Shown one piece after another: positions 43,556 to 50,906 of a stretch of 50,906 bases of DNA. Each line of letters starts with the position of its first letter. Within the stretch, counting starts at the first letter, position 1. The translations under genes were made by a program, and so were the position numbers. The notes under the pieces are model-generated. The model ran no database searches, had not been told where the DNA came from, and saw only the letters and a program-made list of their open reading frames with translations. This DNA comes from Candidatus Kryptoniota bacterium. GTDB taxonomy: Bacteria > Bacteroidota > Ignavibacteria > Kryptoniales > JAKASW01. The stretch lies in NCBI GenBank assembly GCA_024641705.1, contig JAHECO010000027.1, forward strand, positions 1 to 50,906. The letters are read 5' to 3'.

Positions 43556-44609
43556 GAAGATAAAGGCACGGTACGAGGAGCTTACGAACCTTCTTTCGGA
43601 CCCATCCATTATCTCGAACCAGGAAAGATACAGGGAGCTCAGCAAGGAGCACAGCGAACTCAGTGCAGTAGTCCGGACTTACGGCGAATTCCTCGGCCTG
43701 GATAGGAGCTTGAAAGACTCCAGGGAACTTGCCGGTTCTGCCGACGAGGCAGACCTGCGTCAGCTCGCGAAGCAGGAAGTTGCCGACCTTGAGGCGAAGA
43801 TCGCCCAAAAAGAGGAGGATCTGAAGAGTCTTCTGATTCCCCGTGACCCTGCGGACGTGAAGGATGTCATTGTGGAAATTCGCTCCGGCACCGGGGGTGA
43901 AGAGGCGGCGCTGTTTGCCGCAGACCTTTACAGGATGTACACGAGGTTCTCGGATACGCGGGGCTGGAAGGCGGAGTTGCTCGATTTCAACGAGACCGGA
44001 ATAGGCGGTTTCAAGGAAGTCGTACTCGGGATCAGCGGGAAGGAAGTGTACGGTAATCTGAAATACGAGAGCGGCGTCCACAGAGTGCAGAGGGTGCCCG
44101 CGACCGAGTCGAGTGGAAGGATACACACATCTGCCGCGAGTGTCGTAGTCCTTCCGGAAGCTGAGGATGTGGAGGTGGACATCGATCCCGACGATTTGAG
44201 AATCGACGTTTACCGCGCAGGCGGACATGGCGGGCAGAACGTCAACAAGGTTGAGACGGCGATCAGGATTACACACATCCCGACGGGAATTGTCGTGCAG
44301 TGCCAGGACGAACGGAGCCAGTTCAAGAACAAACAGAAGGCGATGAAGATACTCCGCGCGCGCCTCTACGACCAGATGCTGCAGCAGAGGGATTCGGAGA
44401 TAGCCGCGAAGAGAAAGACGATGGTGCGCAGCGGAGACAGAAGCGACAAGATCAGGACGTACAATTTCCCGCAAAACAGGGTGACTGACCACAGGATAAA
44501 CTACACTATATACGACCTCCACGCGGTTCTGGACGGCAGCCTCGACGAGCTTGTCGAGCAGCTCAAGCTCGCCGAGCGCGGCGAACAGCTGGAGGCTCCG
44601 CAGAAGTGA
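43539..44609 (+). CDS. prfA: Peptide chain release factor 1
   Basis: 356 residues. The tripeptide anticodon PAT is in HRVQRVPATESSGRIHTSA (read as RVPATESSGR, ~187), which identifies RF1 (UAA/UAG) rather than RF2. The catalytic GGQ is at 231-233 (GGHGGQNVNKVE), and QCQDERSQFKNK follows. It needs methylation of the GGQ glutamine by PrmC, whose gene often follows prfA; here a DUF423 gene follows instead, overlapping by 4 bp (GTGA). Confidence 0.97.
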   Translation: MREKLEKIKARYEELTNLLSDPSIISNQERYRELSKEHSELSAVVRTYGEFLGLDRSLKDSRELAGSADEADLRQLAKQEVADLEAKIAQKEEDLKSLLIPRDPADVKDVIVEIRSGTGGEEAALFAADLYRMYTRFSDTRGWKAELLDFNETGIGGFKEVVLGISGKEVYGNLKYESGVHRVQRVPATESSGRIHTSAASVVVLPEAEDVEVDIDPDDLRIDVYRAGGHGGQNVNKVETAIRITHIPTGIVVQCQDERSQFKNKQKAMKILRARLYDQMLQQRDSEIAAKRKTMVRSGDRSDKIRTYNFPQNRVTDHRINYTIYDLHAVLDGSLDELVEQLKLAERGEQLEAPQK

Positions 44610-44986
44610 AACTGGTCTCGGGCAACGCGAAGTTCTACGGTGCAACCGGGGGAGCGGGGCTCTTCCTTGGAGTAGCACTCGGCGCTTTCGCGGCCCACAC
44701 GCTTCGCACGAGAATTTCATCCGAGATGCTCGGTGTCTTTGAGACCGGCGTCAGGTATCAGATGTACCATTCTCTCGCTCTCCTGGCTGTCGCGTTGTTT
44801 GCGGACAGGGGAAAGATGTTTCAGTATGCGGGGGCATTCTATATCGTCGGCATCGTGCTGTTCTCGTTCAGTCTCTACGCTCTGGCGATCACGGGTGTGG
44901 ACGGTCTCGGGATCATAACACCGTTCGGGGGGCTCAGCTTCCTCGTCGGCCACATCTTCCTGGTGCTCGGCTTCCTCAGGCTTTAG
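44606..44986 (+). CDS. DUF423 family membrane protein
   Basis: 126 residues from GTG 44606, overlapping the prfA stop. Four TM helices. Family features: LGVALGAFAAHTLR (~20-33), FETGVRYQMYHSLALL (~48-63), and a Gly-rich third/fourth helix ending ITPFGGLSFLVGHIFL. DUF423 proteins (YgdD/YwdK type) are conserved inner-membrane proteins of unknown function. It probably shares the prfA transcript. Confidence 0.92.
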   Translation: MKLVSGNAKFYGATGGAGLFLGVALGAFAAHTLRTRISSEMLGVFETGVRYQMYHSLALLAVALFADRGKMFQYAGAFYIVGIVLFSFSLYALAITGVDGLGIITPFGGLSFLVGHIFLVLGFLRL

Positions 44987-45092
44987 TTCACAGCCGCTTC
45001 ACAACTCACCCATAGGTTTGACAGATTCCGGAGTGTGGTTTCTTTTGCAGTGCCCCGTCGTTCCAATTCAAACAGAAAAAGGTGACTTAGAC

Positions 45093-46007
45093 ATGATTAA
45101 ATATGGAATTGCGATCTTCCTCCTGGCTCTATCGTCGCAAGTGACGGCCCAGCCTGCGCTGTCGAAGACGGTCGACAGCACGATAATCAATTATCCCGAG
45201 GAGTCACTGAAAGCCGATACGGTGAAGAACGATTCCATGGAGGTCTGGATCCCGACAATGGTGACCGGCCTTAACGTAAGTCAAATCGCTTTCAGCAACT
45301 GGACACAGGGCGGTTCGAACGCGCTGACATGGACCGTGACCGCGAATGTCGGCATGGATTACAAGACCGACAGCTGGACGCTTCGCAACCGGGGGAGAGC
45401 TGCTTACGGCCGGACGAAGCTCGGAGGGCAGGGGTACATCACGAACGACAACGAACTCTTCCTCGAGAACGTGCTGTCGTACAATTTCGGCTGGCCGACC
45501 GACCCGTTCTTCAGCAACACGGTCATAACGACGATTACAAGAGGTTACAATTACAGCGGCACTACGCCCGTGCTGATAGCTGATTTCTTTGATCCGGGAT
45601 ACGTCACTCAGAGTATAGGTTTCAGTTACACGAAGCTTAAGTTCTTCAGCGCTCGTCTCGGGCTGGCGACGCAGGAGGTATTCGCGAACAAATACAGACA
45701 ATACACCGACGATCCGGCCACGACGGCCAAGGTTGAGGCTTTCAGGCTGGAGACCGGTCTGGAGTCGGTTAGCCGGGCAAAACTGCAGGTCGCCGACAAC
45801 ATCCTTCTCACCACCGGCCTCAGACTCTTCACGAGGTTTGAGAGTCTGGACGTATGGGATGTCAGGTGGGACAACGTTATCGCGGCGAAGGTGAATTCGT
45901 TTGTAAACGTGAACTTCAATTATCAGCTGGTTTACCAGAAGGACCAGTCGCTCAGGACACAGATGAAGGAAGGTCTCCAGCTGGGACTAACCTACACAAT
46001 ATTCTGA
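45093..46007 (+). CDS. DUF3078 outer-membrane-like protein
   Basis: 304 residues from ATG 45093, preferred because AAAGGTGA (45079-45086) is upstream and a signal peptide follows (MIKYGIAIFLLALSSQVTAQ). The start of the mature domain, GLNVSQIAFSNWTQGGSNALTW, is the DUF3078 signature. The rest is repeated amphipathic beta-strands with aromatic ends, ending in QLGLTYTIF, so an outer-membrane barrel is likely. The family is typical of Bacteroidota and related phyla, with no known function. It is followed by the tRNA-Asn gene. Confidence 0.87.
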   Translation: MIKYGIAIFLLALSSQVTAQPALSKTVDSTIINYPEESLKADTVKNDSMEVWIPTMVTGLNVSQIAFSNWTQGGSNALTWTVTANVGMDYKTDSWTLRNRGRAAYGRTKLGGQGYITNDNELFLENVLSYNFGWPTDPFFSNTVITTITRGYNYSGTTPVLIADFFDPGYVTQSIGFSYTKLKFFSARLGLATQEVFANKYRQYTDDPATTAKVEAFRLETGLESVSRAKLQVADNILLTTGLRLFTRFESLDVWDVRWDNVIAAKVNSFVNVNFNYQLVYQKDQSLRTQMKEGLQLGLTYTIF

Positions 46008-46036
46008 ACCCGCGCGTGAAGTCGTCCAGAAACCGG

Positions 46037-46067
46037 TTGATTTTATCGCTTTTGGCGGATATATTTG
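46037..46067 (+). promoter_or_regulatory. Bacteroidota-type promoter of tRNA-Asn
   Basis: TTG (46037-46039), 20 bases and TATATTTG (46060-46067) are a perfect match to the Bacteroidota -33/-7 consensus. The tRNA starts 22 bases after the -7 box. Confidence 0.65.
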
Positions 46068-46089
46068 TAGTGCAAATCTGAGTTAATAT

Positions 46090-46162
46090 TCCTCGGTAGC
46101 TCAATTGGCAGAGCAATCGGCTGTTAACCGATGGGTTGCAGGTTCGAGTCCTGCCCGAGGAG
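46090..46162 (+). tRNA. tRNA-Asn (anticodon GUU)
   Basis: Cloverleaf: acceptor TCCTCGG/CCGAGGA, D arm GCTC..GAGC, anticodon stem ATCGG/CCGAT with loop CTGTTAA (anticodon GTT), T arm with GGTTCGAGTCC, discriminator G. CCA is not fully encoded. The sequence after it, to the window end, is of slightly different character (see findings). Confidence 0.95.
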
Positions 46163-46288
46163 CAAAGGGGGCCAGAATCTTCTGACCGGGTGTCACACTT
46201 CTCTTACCATTCGATACATCGTATCCGTCCAATTTGTCCTCGACAGGTTGCCAATGCCTGACAGGAGCACGAATTTGACATTGGCACA

Positions 46289-47446
46289 TCATTCGCCGGT
46301 CGGTCGCCCCTCGGTCACAACCCTCATTACCCTAAGTACTGCGTGACCCCCTACATCCTGTAGCGGGAAATACACCATGCCGGTCTTCTGATCCACGCTT
46401 ACTGAGTGGGCGTGCGGTGCGAAGAAGACCTGCCCCAACTTTCGGGTAGCTGCGGCTCGCAATTCGAACGCGGATACCACACCGCTTTCGGAAGCGACGA
46501 AAAGTATATGCGCCTTCTTATCGAAGGCCAGTACATCAGGACCTGACCCGACCGTCCCGCGTGCGACAACCCTATGAATTGTCAGGTCGAATACCACATA
46601 GGCCGCGTTGTCTTCTCCTGTAATAAAAGCGGAGTGGGTGGTCTCGTCTATATAGAATCCGTGCGGCCCTTTGCAGCCCGATAACTTGTAACGGGCAACC
46701 ATATTAAGGGTGTGAGGATCGATCGCGACCAGTTCTCCCCGCGTCTGCACTGTCGAATAAATCAGCCCGGATATTGAGTCGTAATGTGTGTTTCCTACCT
46801 CTCCTCCCAGCTCGATGTTCCTAATAACCCGGTTATTCTGCGAGTCGAATACCGTGACTACTCTGCCGGACTCGTTCGACACGAAGACCCTTTTCGACTC
46901 AGGATCGTATGCTATTCCATCAGGAAATCTTTCCGTTTGGAAACTGCCGGTTATTTTGAGCGCACTGGCATTTATGACATAAACCCTGTCTTCCGCGGAT
47001 GCAGACACGAACACCCGGTTCATGTCTGGAACGACAAGTATCCCTGTAGGTCGTCTAATGTTTTTGATCTCTGAGATCACTTTGTTTGAGTCGGTGTCGA
47101 AGACAATGACGGAATTGGACTCCATATGCGAGATGTACAGCCTCCTGTTGTCCCCGTCAATTGACTGGTAATCGAATCGGGAGGTTCCGCCCGGTAGCGG
47201 AATATCCTTTACGAACGCCAACCGAATTTCTTCTGACCTCTTTTCAAAAGTATCTTTCTGACCTGCGGCAAGCAAGAAGATCAGAACCGTCAACAATCCG
47301 GCGTAGCGAACAGCGGCTATTGACCGCCGCTTTAACTGGCCCGATCCGTTCACGAGAGTTCCATTTCTTATAGGCTGGTTTCTAAAGTATAATGCCACTT
47401 CGAGGGTATTTGCAAGTATCAATGGAATTAGAATCCAGAGCCTCAA
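46289..47446 (-). CDS. YVTN-type beta-propeller protein
   Basis: 385 residues from TTG 47446. Two hydrophobic segments (~1-20 and ~45-63) suggest membrane anchoring or a mis-set start with the signal peptide at the second. Residues ~85-385 form about seven YVTN/NHL-like blades: RPTGILVVPDMNRVFVSA, FPDGIAYDPESKRVFVSN, GPHGFYIDETTHSAFITG, GPDVLAFDKKAHILFVAS. Such propellers are periplasmic or surface binding proteins, often beside electron-transfer genes. It is divergent from the two-component system, whose promoter region it shares. Confidence 0.8.
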   Translation of the reverse strand: MRLWILIPLILANTLEVALYFRNQPIRNGTLVNGSGQLKRRSIAAVRYAGLLTVLIFLLAAGQKDTFEKRSEEIRLAFVKDIPLPGGTSRFDYQSIDGDNRRLYISHMESNSVIVFDTDSNKVISEIKNIRRPTGILVVPDMNRVFVSASAEDRVYVINASALKITGSFQTERFPDGIAYDPESKRVFVSNESGRVVTVFDSQNNRVIRNIELGGEVGNTHYDSISGLIYSTVQTRGELVAIDPHTLNMVARYKLSGCKGPHGFYIDETTHSAFITGEDNAAYVVFDLTIHRVVARGTVGSGPDVLAFDKKAHILFVASESGVVSAFELRAAATRKLGQVFFAPHAHSVSVDQKTGMVYFPLQDVGGHAVLRVMRVVTEGRPTGE

Positions 47447-47787
47447 GGACAGGATTATGGAGTCGAGTCGCCGTTCCGATCCGGGAACTTGGCCGATTGT
47501 GGGCGAGACTTCACCTCCTTATTGCCCGTGTCCGTTAGCATCTCAGTCCGGCTGCGAACGATGTACCGGAACGTTTGGCATATCCAAAAAGGGAAATGTG
47601 TACCAGTCGTTTAGTCAGTCCCTCCGAGTGATTATGCGCGCGATCAAATTCATCCCCGCAGTTACCGGCCGCACGAAGCGAATTGATCCGTTACCGACCC
47701 GGACCAGATTGACAATGAGGTAGCAGGGCTGCCGAGGAGACCGCACGGATTAATTGCAGCCGTGTATTAAATTTGTCGGGAGAATCC
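47447..47787. other. Divergent intergenic region before the two-component system
   Basis: 341 bases. It should contain the promoters of the propeller protein and the response regulator. An 88-codon frame (47457-47723) is Cys-containing but has no ribosome site or family resemblance, and I do not call it. No clear CusR-type box is seen. Confidence 0.4.
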
Positions 47788-48459
47788 GTGCGAATACTTA
47801 TTATTGAAGACGAATCGAAAACCGCTGGCTACCTGAAGAAGGGGCTCTCGGAAAGTGGGTTTGTGGTTGATACGGTCCAGGATGGAAATACCGGCCTGTC
47901 GTTTCTGGCAATCAACCACTACGATCTCGTAATTCTTGACATTATGCTTCCAGGACTCGACGGGTGGGGTGTTCTCTCCGAACTCAGAGGGCGAGGGAAG
48001 GACACTCCCGTTCTATTCCTGACGGCAAAGGATTCAGTCCAGGATCGTGTCAAAGGTCTCGAGCTCGGAGCGGATGACTACCTTGTGAAGCCGTTTGCCT
48101 TTTCCGAACTTCTTGCCCGAGTCAGGAATGTCCTTCGTCGAGGCCCGATACGCCAGCCCGACATTCTCCGGATAGCTGATTTGGAAGTAGATCTTCTGAA
48201 GCACAGTACAGTGCGTCAGGGAAGGAGGCTCGACCTGACAGCCAAGGAATTCTTACTCCTGACTCTGCTGGCCCGAAGACGAGGCGAGGTTCTGACCCGC
48301 ACTTTGATTGCCGAAGAGGTGTGGGACATGAATTTCGTGAGCGATACAAATGTTGTGGACGTCGCCGTGAGGAGGCTGCGGAAGAAAGTCGATGAGCCCT
48401 TCGAAAGGAAACTTATTAAGACCGTCCGAGGCGTCGGTTATCTTATAGAAAATGAATAA
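47788..48459 (+). CDS. OmpR/PhoB-family response regulator (CusR/CopR-like)
   Basis: 223 residues from GTG 47788, chosen because GGGAG (47778-47782) is 5 bases upstream; a TTG at 47773 would add five residues. The receiver has the acidic pocket IIEDE, phospho-Asp51 ([13 protein letters not shown]), Thr in LFLTAKD and Lys in [10 protein letters not shown]. The C-terminal winged helix ends [32 protein letters not shown] (read as [11 protein letters not shown] and TVRGVGYLI). It is nearest in style to heavy-metal (CusR, CopR) regulators. It overlaps its kinase gene by 8 bp. Confidence 0.92.
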   Translation: MRILIIEDESKTAGYLKKGLSESGFVVDTVQDGNTGLSFLAINHYDLVILDIMLPGLDGWGVLSELRGRGKDTPVLFLTAKDSVQDRVKGLELGADDYLVKPFAFSELLARVRNVLRRGPIRQPDILRIADLEVDLLKHSTVRQGRRLDLTAKEFLLLTLLARRRGEVLTRTLIAEEVWDMNFVSDTNVVDVAVRRLRKKVDEPFERKLIKTVRGVGYLIENE

Positions 48460-49882
48460 TACGTGGACGCGAGCAGTTGGAAGGAGAATGCGGTCGATAA
48501 AGTGGAGATTGGCGACACTTTATGTCGCATCGGCTTTCGGCGTTTTGTTTCTCTCCACCTCATTCCTTTACTGGGCGTTCGCGAGCCGACTTGTCAGAGA
48601 CGACACGCAATACCTGATAACCAAAGTAAATCTGCTGCGTGAAATTCTGAAGGAAGAGCCCAACGATCCGGATGTGATCAGGGAAGAGGTCGAATGGGAG
48701 AGCTCGTCTCTCAGGTTGACGAAGTACTACGCACGCTTGCTCAACTCGCGGAGAGAAACAATTCTGGAAACAGTCGGCATGCAAAATGTTGTGCCGCTCA
48801 ATGTCTTTCCCAGCCCCACAGGTTTGTCGGAAACTCCCTCCGAGGCCGTTAGGTGGAAATCGAAGAACGGTGGCAGCTTTTTGCTGATGACCGCTTCGGC
48901 AAAATCCGGCGGGCCGAATGGAAGGTCTATGATACTCCAGCTTGCCCTGGATATCTCACCCGAAAGTGATCTCATTGCCGATTATAGACGCCAGCTCTTT
49001 GTCGTTCTCTTCGCCGGGATCCTGCTTTTCTCGATTGTCGGCTTCTATTCGGCGAGCAAGGGCCTCAAGCCTATCGAGGAAATCACGAGAACCGTAAAGC
49101 ACATAACTGCAACTCAACTCCAGGGCAGATTGGGCAGATCTAATTGGCCCCAGGAGTTGAGCGAACTTGCCGTCGAATTCGACGGAATGCTTGATCGTCT
49201 TGAAGACTCTTTTGACAGGTTGACCAAGTTCTCTGCCGATATTTCACACGAACTTCGAACGCCGATTAATAACCTCAGGGGCGAGGTGGAGGTAGCATTA
49301 TCACAGGACAGGACGCCCGATGAGTATAAGGAAGTTCTTGGATCAGGAATAGAGGAATACGACAGACTCTCACACATCATCGAGAGTCTACTGTTTCTCG
49401 CGCGTGCTGAGAGCCCCGAGGCACATGTCGAAAAGAGTACATTTGACGCCAGGGAACAGGTTGAAGGATTGTTTGAGTTCTATGAAGCCATGGCTGAAGA
49501 GCGCGGGGTTACATTACACTGTGAAGGTGACGAGATTGTGGATGCAGACCCGACATTGTTCAGGCAAGCCATAAGCAATCTTTTAATGAATGCGATCCAG
49601 CATACCCCAAGAGGCGGCAGAATCCTCGTGGAACTTGTCCGCAATCGCGATCAGAGCCTGTTCGCCTCTGTACGTGATGACGGAACGGGGATCGAGGCAG
49701 AACATCTGCGTCGTGTGTACGATCGCTTTTACCGGGCCGATCCCTCCCGGTTGAATAACAAATCCGGAAGCGGGCTCGGTTTGGCAATAGTGAAATCGAT
49801 CATGCAGCTTCATCGGGGAACGGTCTCGATCGTAAGCGAGCCCGGCAAGGGCACGACGGTTACGCTGTGCTTCCCGGCCTGA
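48452..49882 (+). CDS. CusS-like heavy-metal sensor histidine kinase
   Basis: 476 residues. TM1 ~19-41 and TM2 ~186-205 bracket a ~145-residue periplasmic sensor. HAMP follows (~206-258), then HisKA with His266 ([19 protein letters not shown]) and an ATPase domain (N box [15 protein letters not shown]1 [11 protein letters not shown] box [11 protein letters not shown]2 [11 protein letters not shown]). The [20 protein letters not shown] style (here [12 protein letters not shown]) and short HAMP match the heavy-metal sensor kinase family. It should phosphorylate the upstream regulator in response to an envelope signal such as Cu or Ag. No efflux pump is visible; the next gene is a multiheme cytochrome. 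Confidence 0.92.
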   Translation: MNNTWTRAVGRRMRSIKWRLATLYVASAFGVLFLSTSFLYWAFASRLVRDDTQYLITKVNLLREILKEEPNDPDVIREEVEWESSSLRLTKYYARLLNSRRETILETVGMQNVVPLNVFPSPTGLSETPSEAVRWKSKNGGSFLLMTASAKSGGPNGRSMILQLALDISPESDLIADYRRQLFVVLFAGILLFSIVGFYSASKGLKPIEEITRTVKHITATQLQGRLGRSNWPQELSELAVEFDGMLDRLEDSFDRLTKFSADISHELRTPINNLRGEVEVALSQDRTPDEYKEVLGSGIEEYDRLSHIIESLLFLARAESPEAHVEKSTFDAREQVEGLFEFYEAMAEERGVTLHCEGDEIVDADPTLFRQAISNLLMNAIQHTPRGGRILVELVRNRDQSLFASVRDDGTGIEAEHLRRVYDRFYRADPSRLNNKSGSGLGLAIVKSIMQLHRGTVSIVSEPGKGTTVTLCFPA

Positions 49883-50369
49883 CGGTTCGTTGCAGACAAA
49901 TGTAATGTCTTCCTTTTGAACCGCTGAAATGTGCTTCGCATCCGGTCGCGTGTAGCACGATCATTCCTTTCCCTGAGCTTGCATCCAGATTACAGTTTTG
50001 TCATCTGAAGGGCGCCTGAGCGCCGAGTTCATCACGCTGCAAGACCGTGGGGCAGGGTGCAACACTTCTGATACAGAACCGAGAGGTTTTGACAATTTGT
50101 GAGAATTGGGATGATTTCCGCGATATCGTGGAAAATGGACCAAATACCCACCGGTACCCCTTTGACCACATTCTGCACCGACCGAAAGAGATATTTGTCC
50201 AACAAGCGGGAGTCGTACCTAGATTCCACAGCGTGGGTCGTCAAAATGATCTACGTACTCGCGCTTGAGTTACTATTCGGGGATTCGTTGGCACAATTGT
50301 TGACCTCATTGCAGTGATTGAATCCGAAGCGCCTGTTTTGCTTCGGAATCCTAAAATGGAGGTATATAA
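49883..50369. other. Intergenic region before the cytochrome gene
   Basis: 487 bases. Overlapping frames of 60-73 codons show no protein features. The only structured element is the hairpin at 50323-50347. The ribosome site GGAGG for the cytochrome is at 50358-50362. Confidence 0.45.
50323..50347 (+). promoter_or_regulatory. Leader hairpin upstream of the cytochrome gene
   Basis: TCCGAAGC pairs with GCTTCGGA around a 9-base loop containing GTTTT. It ends 10 bases before the ribosome site, so it could affect translation or be part of an operator. Confidence 0.4.
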
Positions 50370-50906
50370 ATGAAAACAATATTACAGAATTCAGTCCTTG
50401 CCTTATCGTCTCTTCTCCTGATCACATTCTTCACTAACGTCGCGTTTGCGCAGTCGACCCTCGATTGTTCGATGTGCCACTCGAATGAAGTCACAGTTTG
50501 GAGCGGAAGCCGACACGCGAACACCCAGACAGACGTGGCAGGTGAATTAGCCGCAAACTGGGCCGGGCAAGCTCCTGACTCGGTCATCAACGGCTCACAG
50601 GCCGAGGACTGCGTGGCTTGTCATGGCCCAACGGCAGTGGCACTCAATGGAGGAATGAGCGAAACGCAGGTGATGGGTACATTCTTCACTTTGACAAACG
50701 GGCTGTACACGAGCAGCACGGTGCCTACTAGCACAAGCACGTGGCCGCATGTGAACTGTGTGACCTGCCACAACGTGCCGTCAAATCATCCTTCGTCGAT
50801 GCCGGCGATCTCAGCATTCAACTCTCAGACCGCCAAATACGATTCCACCCAGAGTCCGTCGGTACTCTGCGGGCAGTGCCATGGAACCCTTCACTTCGCG
50901 GACACC
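50370..50906 (+). CDS. Multiheme cytochrome c, N-terminal part (3' partial)
   Basis: The gene starts at ATG 50370 with GGAGG 7 bases upstream and remains open to the window end (179 codons). A signal peptide covers residues 1-28 (ending VAFAQ). Four haem c-binding CxxCH motifs are present: CSMCH (33-37), CVACH (81-85), CVTCH (130-134) and CGQCH (167-171). Spacings of about 35-50 residues suggest a larger multiheme protein, as in tetra- to octaheme nitrogen-, sulfur- or extracellular-electron-transfer cytochromes. Its function cannot be set from this fragment. It lies downstream of the CusR/CusS-like pair but is separated by 487 bases, so separate control is likely. HemN (41.5 kb) could supply its haem anaerobically. 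Confidence 0.9.
   Translation, partial: MKTILQNSVLALSSLLLITFFTNVAFAQSTLDCSMCHSNEVTVWSGSRHANTQTDVAGELAANWAGQAPDSVINGSQAEDCVACHGPTAVALNGGMSETQVMGTFFTLTNGLYTSSTVPTSTSTWPHVNCVTCHNVPSNHPSSMPAISAFNSQTAKYDSTQSPSVLCGQCHGTLHFADT

Noticed and set aside
47457-47723. 88-codon frame with several Cys residues upstream of the response regulator
   Set aside because: No ribosome site, and it overlaps the expected divergent promoter region; the Cys spacing matches no known small metal-binding family.
47768-47775. Perfect -7-like box TAAATTTG before the response regulator
   Set aside because: There is no TTG at a suitable distance upstream, and transcription would start within the ribosome site, so it is probably chance.

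Overview
This 50.9 kb window looks like a chromosome segment from an uncultured or little-studied member of the Bacteroidota/Chlorobiota/Ignavibacteriota (FCB) group. The evidence is a type IX-like C-terminal sorting domain on the first protein, several protein families typical of that group (DUF3078, DUF5683, TolB-propeller outer-membrane proteases), and tRNA promoters of the Bacteroidota form (TTG/TTTG, about 20 bases, TAnnTTTG). Good Shine-Dalgarno sequences before many genes (AGGAGG, GGAGG) and a DXP/MEP-pathway gene beside a type 2 IPP isomerase fit Ignavibacteria-like lineages better than classical Bacteroidia. That placement is inference. I see no rRNA, CRISPR array, transposase or phage genes.

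Layout. 1-6.2 kb: a translationally coupled operon for cell-surface proteins (M6-type protease fragment, a peptidase/TolB-propeller/beta-barrel fusion, a DUF5683 protein). 6.3-8.2 kb, minus strand: a metallophosphoesterase and ispE. 8.5-15 kb: exported GH38 alpha-mannosidase, long-chain acyl-CoA ligase, glucose-dehydrogenase-like enzyme. 15-17.5 kb: a lower-GC accessory stretch with two related small two-TM proteins (the first apparently decayed) and a methyltransferase. 17.9-20.8 kb: a hybrid histidine kinase and an exported DUF4402 protein with a strong terminator. 20.9-21.4 kb: tRNA-Arg(UCU) followed, in its own direction, by two tRNA-like copies whose anticodon arm has been replaced by palindromic DNA.

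21.6-28.1 kb: M16 protease, alanine dehydrogenase, complex I subunits nuoG, nuoH and nuoI, and a YjbQ-family protein. 28.2-32 kb: ZIP and Nramp metal transporters and a double-UspA stress protein, separated by repeat-rich DNA. 32-36.2 kb: isoprenoid genes (fni, polyprenyl synthase) followed by the PTS proteins HPr and enzyme I with no sugar permease nearby. 36.4-42.9 kb: a Crp/Fnr regulator, then on the minus strand dnaB, a family-4 uracil-DNA glycosylase, a PAS histidine kinase and hemN. 43.3-46 kb: a small membrane protein, prfA, a DUF423 protein and a DUF3078 protein. 46.1 kb: tRNA-Asn(GUU). 46.3-50.9 kb: a beta-propeller protein, a CusR/CusS-like metal-type two-component system, and the start of a multiheme cytochrome c that runs off the window.

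The most unusual content is not protein-coding. It is the tRNA-derived tandem array at 20,993-21,438 and a set of palindromic mobile-looking repeats. One is a 129-bp element with terminal inverted repeats that occurs twice at 100% identity, one copy sitting in the anticodon-arm position of a tRNA copy.
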